A program made the translations under genes and the position numbers. Shown one piece after another: positions 7,978 through 15,759 of a stretch of 20,749 nt of DNA. Position 1 is the first letter of the stretch; every line of letters begins with the position of its first letter. The stretch covers positions 1-20,749 of the forward strand of contig DASTQL010000219.1 in NCBI GenBank assembly GCA_035761805.1. Direction: 5' to 3'. The notes beneath the pieces were generated by a model that did no database searches, was not told where the DNA came from, and saw only the letters and a program-made list of their open reading frames with translations. This DNA is from DASTQL01 sp035761805. Lineage in GTDB: Bacteria > Actinomycetota > Actinomycetes > Jiangellales > Jiangellaceae.

Positions 7978-8352
7978 ATGCGCATCGACAAGGACCTCGT
8001 CGCCGCGTCGGCCACGCCGCTCGTGCTCGGGATCCTCGCCGACGGCGAGTCGTACGGGTACGCCATCCTCAAGCGGGTCAACGAGCTGTCCGCGGGTCGC
8101 ATGACCTGGACCGACGGCATGCTCTACCCGCTGTTGCACCGGCTCGAACGGTCGGGTTACCTGCAGGCCACCTGGCACGAGGCGCCGACCTCGCGGCGAC
8201 GAAAGCACTACGCCATCACTGCGGCAGGCCTTGACGCGTTGGCGGAGCGGCGTCGCCAGTGGGAGGTGGTGTCCGGTGCGCTCGACCGCGTCTGGCGGGA
8301 GGCCACGACGGTCGTGACGCCGCCCGCACCGGCGACGGCGGTGGGACGGTGA
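7978..8352 (+). CDS. PadR-family transcriptional regulator
   Basis: The product is 124 residues: a short PadR with the winged helix in front (TPLVLGILADGESYGYAILKR, then a recognition stretch ending GMLYPLLHRLERSGYL), the wing with RRRKHYAITAAG, and a C-terminal helix for dimerisation (LAERRRQWEVV). The ATG at 7978 has a strong GGAGGGAG upstream; the frame is open further upstream but without family sequence. Its stop overlaps the next start (GTGA at 8349-8352), so the two genes form a unit. PadR proteins with a coupled permease-prefix-domain membrane protein are a recurrent pair in Actinomycetota, and the membrane protein is the likely regulated target. Confidence 0.93.
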   Translation: MRIDKDLVAASATPLVLGILADGESYGYAILKRVNELSAGRMTWTDGMLYPLLHRLERSGYLQATWHEAPTSRRRKHYAITAAGLDALAERRRQWEVVSGALDRVWREATTVVTPPAPATAVGR

Positions 8353-9725
8353 CGGCCGTGCACGAGCCCCTCGACGGCGACGTCGAGGCACAGATCGGGC
8401 AGTGGCGAGGCTACGTGCAGCGCCATCGCGCGATCAGCGGGAATGACGTCGAGGAGCTCGAGGGCCACCTGCGCGACCAGATCGGCGACCTCGGTCGCTC
8501 GGGCCTGAGCGGGGACGAGGCCTTCCTCGTCTCGGTGAAGCGTCTGGGCAGACTCGACGTGGTGTCCCGGGAGTTCGCCCGCGAGCACTCCGATCGGCTG
8601 TGGAAGCAGCTCGTGCTCGCGGGGTCGGGCGAGGCGGCGACAGGCGGGACGCGACGCGAGCTGGGCGTGGTGCTCGGCCTCGCGGTGGGCGCGGGCCTGG
8701 CCATCAAGCTCCCGGCGCTGGTCGGGCTCACCCTCGCCGACGACCCCGGCTTCTACGCCCGGAACCTCGCCCTGTTCGTGCTGCCGTTGCTCGCCGCCTA
8801 CTTCGCGTGGAAGCGCGGGATGCCGATTCGCCGGGCGACGCTGATGCTCGCCCCACCGTTCGCGGTGGCCGCCGTGCTCGCGAACGTCTACCCCTTCGCC
8901 ACCGAAGGCGCCACCGAGGTGCTCACCGCCATCCACCTGCCGGTCGTGCTTTGGATGGTGATGGGGCTGGCCTACGTCGGCGGTGAATGGCGCTCCCATC
9001 CCAGGCGCATGGACTTCATCCGGTTCACCGGCGAGTGGGCCGTCTACTACGTCCTGCTCGCACTCGGCGGCGGCCTGCTCAGCGGGCTCACCATCGCCGG
9101 CTTCGCGCTGCTCGGCACGGACGCGGCGGAGTTCGTCGGCACGTGGGTGCTGCCGTGCGGCGCCATGGGCGCCGTCCTCGTCGCGGCGTGGCTCGTGGAG
9201 GCCAAGCAGGCCGTGGTGGAGAACATCGCCCCGGTGCTGACCAAGGTGTTCACCCCGCTCACCGCGCTGATGCTGCTGGCCCTCCTCGTGGCCACCCTCG
9301 CCGGCGGGGACGTCGTCCAGGTCGAGCGCGAGCTGCTCATCCTCGTCGACCTGATCCTGGTGCTGGTGCTCGGGCTGTTGCTCTACGCCATCTCGGCGCG
9401 CGACCCGGACGCGCCTCCCAGCGGGTTCGACTGGCTGCAGCTCCTGCTCGTGGGCAGCGCTCTGGCCGTCGACGTACTCATGCTGTCGGCGATGGCCGCG
9501 CGCATCGCCGAGTTCGGGTTCAGCGCGAACAAGTCCGCCGCTCTTGGGCTCAACCTCGTGCTGCTGGTGAACCTGGCCTGGTCGGCGTGGCTGAGCGTCG
9601 GGTTCCTTCGGCAGCGCGTGCCGCTGCGCGCCCTCGAGCGGTGGCAGACCGGCTACCTGCCCGTCTACGCCGCGTGGGCGGCCCTCGTCGTCATCGCGTT
9701 CCCGCCGGTGTTCGACTTCGTCTGA
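8349..9725 (+). CDS. Permease prefix domain 1-containing multi-pass membrane protein
   Basis: The product is 458 residues. The first ~80 form a soluble helical domain of the permease-prefix type (IGQWRGYVQRHRAI, DVEELEGHLRDQI, LSGDEAFLVSVKRLG). After it come about ten transmembrane helices between residues 100 and 458, resembling DUF4153-like proteins. No ATPase is adjacent, and no transport substrate can be inferred. The GTG start at 8349 overlaps the padR stop, so translation is coupled. A stem-loop follows the stop by 12 nt. The protein is probably membrane-stress or transport related; that is inference from the PadR pairing. Confidence 0.85.
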   Translation: MTAVHEPLDGDVEAQIGQWRGYVQRHRAISGNDVEELEGHLRDQIGDLGRSGLSGDEAFLVSVKRLGRLDVVSREFAREHSDRLWKQLVLAGSGEAATGGTRRELGVVLGLAVGAGLAIKLPALVGLTLADDPGFYARNLALFVLPLLAAYFAWKRGMPIRRATLMLAPPFAVAAVLANVYPFATEGATEVLTAIHLPVVLWMVMGLAYVGGEWRSHPRRMDFIRFTGEWAVYYVLLALGGGLLSGLTIAGFALLGTDAAEFVGTWVLPCGAMGAVLVAAWLVEAKQAVVENIAPVLTKVFTPLTALMLLALLVATLAGGDVVQVERELLILVDLILVLVLGLLLYAISARDPDAPPSGFDWLQLLLVGSALAVDVLMLSAMAARIAEFGFSANKSAALGLNLVLLVNLAWSAWLSVGFLRQRVPLRALERWQTGYLPVYAAWAALVVIAFPPVFDFV

Positions 9726-9737
9726 GAAATTGCCGAC

Positions 9738-9765
9738 CGTGATCCGGCGTAGACACCGGGTCACG
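9738..9765 (+). terminator. Stem-loop after the padR operon
   Basis: Ten bases (9738-9747) pair with 9756-9765 with one G-U wobble, around an 8-nt loop. It begins 12 nt after the membrane protein stop. There is no T run, as is often true in high-GC actinobacteria, so terminator function is probable but not certain. Confidence 0.5.
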
Positions 9766-9879
9766 ACGGCGATGAGGATCCCGGTGCCCGTGGGTCGTCA
9801 ACCTGGCCAGAGCAAGAGCGGATCCAGGGAGACGTGATGAGCACGCCGTCGTTGGACAGGGGTTCAGCGACCTCGTAGC

Positions 9880-9895
9880 GGAGCGTGGCCGCTCC
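9880..9895 (-). terminator. Stem-loop after the YdhR-like gene
   Basis: GGAGCG (9880-9885) pairs with CGCTCC (9890-9895) around a 4-nt loop, starting 5 nt downstream of the minus-strand stop at 9901. It has no T run. Together with the stem-loop at 9738-9765 it separates two convergent units. Confidence 0.4.
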
Positions 9896-9900
9896 CCGGC

Positions 9901-10206
9901 CTAGCCCATGCGCAGTCCCTCAGCCTGCGGGTACAAGGCGAGGACGACGTCGGCGACGTCACGCACCGACTCCTCCACGCGATACACGTCGCAGATCGTG
10001 CGGGCCAGGCGACTCGCCATGAACCGCTCCATCGCGGCTGCGGAGTCCCAGACGTACACCCCACCGTGCTCTCCGCTTCGGAAGCGCAGGTAGTACTTCT
10101 GCAGGAGCCCGGGGACGGCCAGGTACTCGGAGGCGCGCATCTGGAAGAGCTCTGCGATGCGCTCGTCCGGGAGTGACGACCGGAACCGGACGATGTGGAT
10201 GACCAT
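9901..10206 (-). CDS. YdhR-like small monooxygenase / ABM-fold protein
   Basis: The product is 101 residues. It begins MVIHIVRFRSSLPDERI and contains a segment ending VPGLLQKYYLRF, then GGVYVWDSAAAMERF and an R-rich stretch before VADVVLALYPQ. This layout matches the dimeric alpha+beta barrel fold of YdhR and antibiotic-biosynthesis-monooxygenase-like proteins, which often act on aromatic or quinone substrates without cofactors. The reaction here is unknown. The ATG has a strong AGGAGG upstream. It is divergent from the large BTAD regulator with 97 bp between them, so the regulator may control it. Confidence 0.8.
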   Translation of the reverse strand: MVIHIVRFRSSLPDERIAELFQMRASEYLAVPGLLQKYYLRFRSGEHGGVYVWDSAAAMERFMASRLARTICDVYRVEESVRDVADVVLALYPQAEGLRMG

Positions 10207-10232
10207 GGTTCCTCCTCAGGGTTGTCTTGCCG

Positions 10233-10254
10233 CCAGGCTGACGACGCAGCCTGG
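10233..10254. promoter_or_regulatory. Perfect 8-bp inverted repeat between divergent YdhR-like and BTAD regulator genes
   Basis: CCAGGCTG (10233-10240) and CAGCCTGG (10247-10254) are perfect inverted copies separated by 6 nt. The centre lies about 37 bp upstream of the YdhR-like start and 60 bp upstream of the regulator start. A dimeric DNA-binding protein could bind here. A TACGCT at 10292-10297 could be the -10 of the regulator gene, giving a nearly leaderless transcript. SARP proteins usually prefer direct heptamer repeats, so another regulator is possible. Confidence 0.45.
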
Positions 10255-10303
10255 AGCGGGGCTGGAGTCCCACAGGAGCGCAGGACGTCCGTACGCTGGG
10301 AAT

Positions 10304-13054
10304 GTGGAATACGGGCTACTCGGCCCGTTCCGGGTGCTCGACGAGCAAGGCGCCGAGGTGCAACCGGCTGCACCAAAGGTGCGCACGCTGCTTGCCTTGC
10401 TACTGCTGAACCGTGGTCGACACGTCAGTGCCGACACGATCGCCGACACGTTGTGGGGCGACGAACCACCCCGGTCGGCTCCCAACCTGATCCACGGCTA
10501 CGTGCGCGACCTGCGCCGGCGGTTCGGGATCCAGGGGATCTCGACGATCACGGGAGGCTACCGCCTCGACGTCCCGCGAGGCTCGGTCGACGCGTTCCGG
10601 TTCGAGGACCTGGTCCAGGCACGCCGGTACGGGGACGCGCTGGCGCTCTGGCGTGGGGCGGCCCTGCTCGAGTGGGCCGATCAACCATGGGCACGGGCCG
10701 TCGCCAGGCGGTTGGAAGAGGAGCGCCTCGCGGCGCTGGAGTCCCGCCTGACGCAGGACATCGACGCGGGCCTCGCCGCCGTGGTGATCGGTGAGGTCGG
10801 CCTGCTCGTGGAGGAACATCCGCTCCGTGAGCGGTTGCGCGTCCTGTTGATCAAGGCGCTGTACGCCGCGGGCCGGCAGGCGGAGGCACTCGAGGCGTAC
10901 GCGCAGGCTCGCCGGCACCTCGTCGACGAGGTCGGGCTGGAGCCCGGAGCCGAGCTGCGCGCGATCGAGGCCGCCGTCCTGGCGCAGGACTCCACTCTCG
11001 TACCGGCATCTCCCCGTGCGGCGGCAGCGCCGCCGCTGCCGGTGACCCCGCTGGTCGGGCGCGAGCGCGAGCTTGCGACCGTGCGCCGCGCGCTCACGAC
11101 GGCGCGGCTCGTGACACTGGCCGGACCCGGTGGGGTGGGCAAGACCAGGCTCGCGGTCGAACTCCTGGCAGCGCCCTCCTCACGCGCCGGGGCGGTGTGG
11201 TTCGTGGAGCTCGCCACCGTGTCCGCCGACGCCGATGTCGCCACCACCGTGGCTCGGGTACTCCAGCTGGCAGAGTCGCCCGGACACGAGATGGATCTCG
11301 TCTGTGATTACCTGTCGCGGCGAAGCGGCCTGCTCGTCCTCGACACCTGCGAGCACGTGGTCGAGGGGGCGGCGGAACTGACCACCGCCGTCCTCGCACG
11401 CTGCGCCGACGTGCAGATCCTGACGACCACGCGGGAGCCGTTGCGGACGCCTGGTGAGCAGATCGTCGCCCTGCGCGGGCTCGACGACGCTGCCGCCGGT
11501 TCGGTGTTCGTGGCCCGCGCCCGAGCGGTGGGCTCCATGGCCACGCTCGGCGGCGACGACGACGTGCAGCGGATCGTCCGCAAGCTGGACGGGCTTCCGC
11601 TGGCGCTCGAGCTGGCTGCCGCGCGGGTTGCGTCCCTTTCCCTGGAGCAGCTGGCGTCGGCCCTCGAGCGGCCGCTCGACCTGCTGGGGGGTGACGTCCG
11701 TACGCATGACCCGAGGCACCTCACGATGCGGGCTGTCATCGGCTGGAGCCACGACCTGCTCGACGTGAGCGACCAGGACGCGCTCGCCGCACTGTCGGTG
11801 TTCGTGGCGGCATTCGACCGCGAGGCGGCGTGTGCCGTGGTCGGCGACGACGGTCCCCGAGCAGTCGAGCACCTGCTTGCGCGCTCACTGCTCGCTCGAG
11901 ACTCCGACCTGGCCGGACGCGCCAGGTACCGCTTCCTCGACCTGGTGCGGCACTTCGCCCGAGAACAGGCGACACCAACGCTGCGTGATCGGGCGCGCCG
12001 CCGTCACCTCGAGTACCACGTCACCCTCGCGGCTCGGCTGGACGGCCGGATCCGGACAGCGGAGGCGACGGCGTGGGCCGCGGTCGCCCGCGGATGTGCG
12101 GAGGACCTGCGGGCAGCCGCGTCGTACGCCATCGCCCGGCGCTCGGCGTCCGCGGGACGACTGGTCGCCGATCTGTACTGGCCCTGGTTTCTCGACGGGT
12201 TCCTGGCCGAGCTCCGGTCCTGGGCGACAGCAGCACACGGCTTCGAGCGCGACCCGCGCGTCCGCGCTCGTCTCCTGCGCGTGCTGGCCTCCACGGCGCT
12301 CACCCAAGGGGACACCGCGGCAGCAGTCGACGCGGCATACCGTCTGCTCGACGCCGCGCAGGGTCTGCCGGATGAGGAACTCGTGGCTCTGGCCCACAAC
12401 CTGCTCGGGATGGCCGCCTGGGCACGAGGCGACTACGCCGCCGCCGGAGCGCAGCACAGGGCCGCCCTCGACCACGCCCGCGGGTGCGGGCAACCGTGGA
12501 CCCTCGCCCTCGTCACCGCGCTTGCTGGACGGTCTGCCCACGGGGCGGGAGACCACGACGTGGGCTCGGCCATGCTCCGTGACGCCGAGACCCTGGCGGA
12601 GACCATCGGCGAACCGATGGTGTTGGGAAGCGCATTGGACTACCGCGCGCATGCTCAGCTCGCCGCAGGTCGCAACGCCGAGGCCGCTGCGTTGGCGACA
12701 CGGAGCCTCGCGGCGTACCGGTGCATCGGCTACCAGGAGGGGCTCGCGTCGGCCGGCACGTTGGCGGCCATCCTCGCCGTCATGGTCGGCGATCACGAAC
12801 GGGCAGACACGTTGCTCCACCAGGCCATCGACGTGACCCGTCGCCTACGCCATCTCGGCGGCACGGCATCCGTCCTCGAGGCGATGGCCGTGCTCGACCA
12901 TGACAGAGGCGACCGTCAGCGCGCCGCAGCAAGCCTCGCTGAAGCTCGAGCCCTCAGACGACGGACCGGCACCGCGCCTTCGGCCGCACTGCACGACGAG
13001 CTGAGCCGAGTCACCCGATCGCTGGCCGGCTCGATGCCGAACCAAAACGGCTGA
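10304..13054 (+). CDS. SARP-type BTAD/NB-ARC transcriptional regulator with C-terminal TPR-like repeats (AfsR-like)
   Basis: The product is 916 residues. Order of parts: a winged-helix OmpR-type DNA-binding domain (1-90, with GLLGPFRVL, LALLLLNRGRHVS and GGYRLDV); a BTAD domain (about 97-232, ending EVGLEPGAELRAIE); a linker; and an NB-ARC/AAA ATPase with Walker A GPGGVGKT (274-281), Walker B LLVLDTCEH (343-351), TTTREPL and GLPLALELAAARV. A long helical C-terminal half (about 600-910) resembles TPR repeats. Such proteins activate pathway genes in response to ligand or partner binding. The GTG at 10304 is chosen because it begins the conserved sequence; the frame stays open upstream to 10157 across the divergent gene. 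A stem-loop follows the stop. It is much longer than simple SARPs, and no biosynthetic cluster is visible in the window. Confidence 0.92.
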   Translation: MEYGLLGPFRVLDEQGAEVQPAAPKVRTLLALLLLNRGRHVSADTIADTLWGDEPPRSAPNLIHGYVRDLRRRFGIQGISTITGGYRLDVPRGSVDAFRFEDLVQARRYGDALALWRGAALLEWADQPWARAVARRLEEERLAALESRLTQDIDAGLAAVVIGEVGLLVEEHPLRERLRVLLIKALYAAGRQAEALEAYAQARRHLVDEVGLEPGAELRAIEAAVLAQDSTLVPASPRAAAAPPLPVTPLVGRERELATVRRALTTARLVTLAGPGGVGKTRLAVELLAAPSSRAGAVWFVELATVSADADVATTVARVLQLAESPGHEMDLVCDYLSRRSGLLVLDTCEHVVEGAAELTTAVLARCADVQILTTTREPLRTPGEQIVALRGLDDAAAGSVFVARARAVGSMATLGGDDDVQRIVRKLDGLPLALELAAARVASLSLEQLASALERPLDLLGGDVRTHDPRHLTMRAVIGWSHDLLDVSDQDALAALSVFVAAFDREAACAVVGDDGPRAVEHLLARSLLARDSDLAGRARYRFLDLVRHFAREQATPTLRDRARRRHLEYHVTLAARLDGRIRTAEATAWAAVARGCAEDLRAAASYAIARRSASAGRLVADLYWPWFLDGFLAELRSWATAAHGFERDPRVRARLLRVLASTALTQGDTAAAVDAAYRLLDAAQGLPDEELVALAHNLLGMAAWARGDYAAAGAQHRAALDHARGCGQPWTLALVTALAGRSAHGAGDHDVGSAMLRDAETLAETIGEPMVLGSALDYRAHAQLAAGRNAEAAALATRSLAAYRCIGYQEGLASAGTLAAILAVMVGDHERADTLLHQAIDVTRRLRHLGGTASVLEAMAVLDHDRGDRQRAAASLAEARALRRRTGTAPSAALHDELSRVTRSLAGSMPNQNG

Positions 13055-13061
13055 GCCAAGC

Positions 13062-13077
13062 GGCACCGTGGGGTGCC
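13062..13077 (+). terminator. Stem-loop after the BTAD regulator
   Basis: GGCACC (13062-13067) pairs with GGTGCC (13072-13077) around a 4-nt loop, 7 nt after the stop codon. It lies between convergent units. There is no T run. Confidence 0.4.
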
Positions 13078-13083
13078 TGGACG

Positions 13084-13248
13084 CTACAGCCAAGGGCCCA
13101 GTCGGCTGCCCGCGCCTGCCGCCACCTCGCACCAGCCCGGTACCTCGCGGAGCGCACCCCCGTCCACCGTGCCGAGGTCGACGTAGCGATCGTCCTCGAC
13201 CCGGACCGCTCAGGTTCCTCCCCCCGTACGGACGGTGGCGAGCCTCAC
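13084..13248 (-). pseudogene. Fumarylacetoacetate/fumarylpyruvate hydrolase family remnant (N-terminal 55 codons, internal stop)
   Basis: A GTG (13248-13246) overlaps the stop of the upstream dioxygenase remnant (GTGA). The frame reads VRLATVRTGGGT, then TGA (13212-13210), then continues in the same frame with AVRVEDDRYVDLGTVDGGAL and PGWCEVAAG, ending at TAG (13086-13084). This is the typical N-terminus of FAH-family hydrolases, which are about 280 residues. The TGA replaces what is usually Arg (CGA to TGA fits a single transition). The catalytic, metal-binding domain is absent. In gentisate catabolism a fumarylpyruvate hydrolase follows the dioxygenase, as here. Confidence 0.7.
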
Positions 13249-13584
13249 GCACCTGCCTTCCCCACGTGGACGCGGTGCTGGTGCGGAGCCTCGAAGACGG
13301 GGACGGCACGACGAAGAGGTCGCCGTGCTCGACCGTCCAGGCATTCTCGCCGACGGTGACCTGCCCGGTGCCGTCGAGACCCTGGACCGCCGACGACCCG
13401 ACCTCGTGGCGCGGGGTAGCACGGGGTGCCTGGACGAGGCGGTGGATCTCTGCGCGCAGGGTTGGCAGGACGTCTGCCCCCGTGGTCGGGTTGACGTAGC
13501 GGACCGCGGCGTTGCCGGGGTCCACGGGCACGAGCAGCTCGGACTCGAACCCCCGTAGAGGGCGTCGAGCTCGGGTGTGCTCAC
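13245..13584 (-). pseudogene. Gentisate 1,2-dioxygenase-like remnant with internal deletions
   Basis: The GTG at 13584 starts VSTPELDALYGG. A one-base loss in a G run (before position about 13548) shifts the frame to GFESELLVPV, which runs directly into DPGNAAVRYVNPTTG, a sequence normally found over 200 residues later in the C-terminal cupin. That piece continues through EVGSSAVQGLDGTGQVTVG and GDLFVVPS. A second deletion and frameshift joins it to the family C-terminus VFEAPHQHRVHVGKAG and TGA (13247-13245). The N-terminal cupin with its iron-binding histidines is gone, so no activity is possible. The 145 bp between this start and the next gene show nothing recognised. Confidence 0.75.
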
Positions 13585-13729
13585 GCGCTGGTCCTGGTCG
13601 TCACGGCGAGGCTCTCCTCCGGGAGGGGTCGGCAGGACGAGTCGGCGATTTCCGTTCAGCGGGAAGCGCACCTTCGTCGGGACGGAATGTGACGCGGTCC
13701 TCGTCAGCAGCTCCAGTCGACGGCGCTCG

Positions 13730-14101
13730 TCACCTCCCGGCCCCGGAGTCCTCCTGGAAGAGCCCCACCACATTGCCCTCGCTGTCGCGGAAGCGGGCCG
13801 ACCACCCCATGGTCGGGATGGGCGTCTTTTCGGTCACGACTGACCCGCCCACCCGGCGGACCTCCGCCAGCACTGCGTCGATGTCGCTGACCCCCACGTA
13901 GACGATCACTCCGTCCGGCGCCTCGGCCCGGGGGATGAGTGCGCCCTCGGCCCCGATCCCCGGCTCCTCGCCGGTGGTCATGGTCCAGTAGTCCGCGGGA
14001 CCCCACTTCGCCACGTCCCAGCCGAAGACGCTCCCGTAGAAGCTGCTGGCCCGTTCCGGGTCGTCGACGGGGATCTCGAAGTGCACCACTCTGCTCGCCA
14101 T
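13730..14101 (-). CDS. VOC family protein (glyoxalase/bleomycin resistance fold)
   Basis: The product is 123 residues and appears intact, unlike its neighbours. It starts MASRVVHFEIPVDDPERASSF and continues YGSVFGWDVAKWG, with two betaalphabetabetabeta units typical of the VOC fold: the first with FEIPVDDPERA, the second with VYVGVSDIDAVLAEVRRVGGSVV and ending RFRDSEGNVVGLFQED. His7 and Glu/Gln near the end could be metal ligands, as in the family. No strong ribosome binding site is seen before the ATG at 14101. Function is unknown; members include lyases, dioxygenases and resistance proteins. Confidence 0.85.
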   Translation of the reverse strand: MASRVVHFEIPVDDPERASSFYGSVFGWDVAKWGPADYWTMTTGEEPGIGAEGALIPRAEAPDGVIVYVGVSDIDAVLAEVRRVGGSVVTEKTPIPTMGWSARFRDSEGNVVGLFQEDSGAGR

Positions 14102-14479
14102 AGCGCGAGGATGGACAGTCGGCGGCCGCTGGGCAAGGGTCGGTCTGCCCTTCCCAGGGCCAATCGAGTGAGCGCGATCTTGCGCCGCCTGGAGGGGCGC
14201 GTTCTCCGACTGCTCCTCCGACAGTCACGACATCGTCACGCCCACGTGATCGGGACCTGGCCTACATGGTCGGCTCCGAGCACCACCTGCGTCCGTAGAC
14301 GCAGAGCCTCGGCAGTACACGCTGGGGGTCACCCAGGGTCTACCGCCGTGAAGGCCTGGAAGGTGGCCGACAGGCACGCGGACGCGCCCCCGCCGACGGA
14401 GGGGAGCTGAGCGAGACAGCCGACGAAGTGCCAGCCGGGTGACCCGCTCGAACCGGTCCAGCAATGGACTTGGCGGGTC
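14102..14479. other. Non-coding or fully decayed stretch
   Basis: These 378 bp contain no reading frame that I can connect to a family on either strand, and no ribosome binding site followed by a sensible frame. GC stays high. Flanked on the right by a decayed gene, it may be further degraded coding sequence, but I see no direct proof. Confidence 0.4.
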
Positions 14480-14790
14480 TCAGGGACTGGGCTCGAGGAG
14501 GAAGACGGCGATGACCCGAGGGGCGGCTCGGTCGGCGTAAGCGGCGCCACCTGGATAAACCCCAACAGGGGCACGGTGCGAGGCGCTCCGGTCCTCGCCC
14601 CGGTGGCCGCAGCACGACCACCGGGACCCGTCGCAACTGCCGTGAGCGGGCGGCGGTGGCCGGTGAGCCGGAAGGCCATGCGGTCGAGGGGCGGCATCAG
14701 CCGCGCCAGGAGCGAGGCTCCGCTCCGGGTAGCCGCGAACACGCGTACCCATCGTTGCGGGGCCCTGCCGTCACGAGGTGGCGCAGTCAC
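14480..14790 (-). pseudogene. Deazaflavin (F420)-dependent nitroreductase family (DDN) remnant
   Basis: The GTG at 14790 begins VTAPPRDGRAPQRWVRVFAA and goes on through LMPPLDRMAFRLTGHRRPLT. The next family piece, PVVVLR, is in a shifted frame, and TGARTGAPRTVPLLGF returns to the first frame. Directly after it, in yet another frame, comes the C-terminal piece VYPGGAAYADRAAPRVIAVF and a TGA (14482-14480). Intact DDN proteins have about 60 residues between LLGF and VYPG. At the join the bases GTTTATCC serve both pieces, so short-homology deletion is likely. The start lies one base after the GNAT gene stop, so the two once formed an operon. Confidence 0.75.
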
Positions 14791-14791
14791 A

Positions 14792-15559
14792 TCACACCTG
14801 TCCCACCGTCGTGTTCGTGGCTGGCTGTACGCGGTAGTGGTAGGTCGCCAGCTGGGTGAATCCGACGGCGTCGTAGAAGCGGCGCGCCTCGTCGTTCGAC
14901 CGCTCGACCTGGAGGTAGAGCCGCGGGGCGTCGTTTGCCTGGGCCCAACGCGCGATCGCGGACAGGACGAGACGGCCGACTCCCCGCCGCCGCGCCTCCG
15001 GGATCGTCACCATGGTGAACGTGCCGGTCCAGCCGGCATCGGTGACGGCGCGCCCGATCCCGACCGGCGCACCGTCGGCAAGCGCCGTGACGTACACGTG
15101 CAGAGGGCCGACCCGGCGGAGCAGGCGGGTCTCGTGCTCGACATCGGTCCCGGGACCGCTCGTCGCCCTCAGCACGGCGAGCCAGTCGGGACCCGGCGAC
15201 GTGTCGACGCACACGGAGATCGCCGGCCTTGGACGCGACTCGGCGCGCACCTCCGCGACCGCCGTGAGCAGCGAGATCGGCGCGTCCCGGCGATAGCCGC
15301 GCTCGGCGAGCGACCGGTCGAGCGCGTCAGGGCAGTCGGCGCAGACCTGGAAACGTGCGGGGGCGCCATGCTCGGCGTAGAACCGCTCCGAGGCCTCGAT
15401 GCGCCGGGCGAGCCCGTCCGCCGCGCCATGGGGAAGCGCCGCGCCTGACCACCATGTGCCGTTGTCGGTGTGGCGGAGCCACCAACCGGTCCGTCGGTCC
15501 TCGACGGCTGCCGGGGTCGCATGGGCGGCCCTCTCCAGCAGGTCGCCGACCAGGCCCAC
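14792..15559 (-). CDS. GNAT family N-acetyltransferase
   Basis: The product is 255 residues. The C-terminal half is a clear GNAT domain: GAPVGIGRAV, then TMVTIPEARRRGVGRLVLSA with the acetyl-CoA pyrophosphate-binding RRRGVG (190-195), and the last motif EARRFYDAVGF (224-234). The N-terminal half (about 1-110; WWSGAALPHG, ERGYRRDAP) resembles a degenerate GNAT-like domain found in related actinobacterial proteins. The acceptor substrate is unknown. The GTG at 15559 is the likely start; no strong ribosome binding site is visible, so an upstream start is possible. The 200 bp upstream, up to the next gene, show nothing recognised. Confidence 0.85.
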   Translation of the reverse strand: MGLVGDLLERAAHATPAAVEDRRTGWWLRHTDNGTWWSGAALPHGAADGLARRIEASERFYAEHGAPARFQVCADCPDALDRSLAERGYRRDAPISLLTAVAEVRAESRPRPAISVCVDTSPGPDWLAVLRATSGPGTDVEHETRLLRRVGPLHVYVTALADGAPVGIGRAVTDAGWTGTFTMVTIPEARRRGVGRLVLSAIARWAQANDAPRLYLQVERSNDEARRFYDAVGFTQLATYHYRVQPATNTTVGQV

Positions 15560-15759
15560 GGAATGGATGGTCGCACGTATCGGTCCTGGCCGGTGAGCTC
15601 ACGTCGAGCAGGTCGCGTGGACCATCGGGCCGGTGAACTCGACCTCATCACGGCAGGCGGTTCACCGGCTCACCGGCGCGCAGTTCGGCGGTGTTGCCGT
15701 CGTCGCGGGCCTCGGGCCCCGCCAGCCGCCCTCGGGCGCCACGGCGAACCATGGGGCCC

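Noticed and set aside
8208..9764. 518-residue minus-strand open frame
   Set aside because: It is antisense to the PadR and permease-prefix genes; its composition (long runs of H, Q, E, R) is that of a high-GC shadow frame, with no family motif.
11885..12820. 311-residue minus-strand frame
   Set aside because: Antisense to the C-terminal half of the BTAD regulator; no motif or ribosome binding site.
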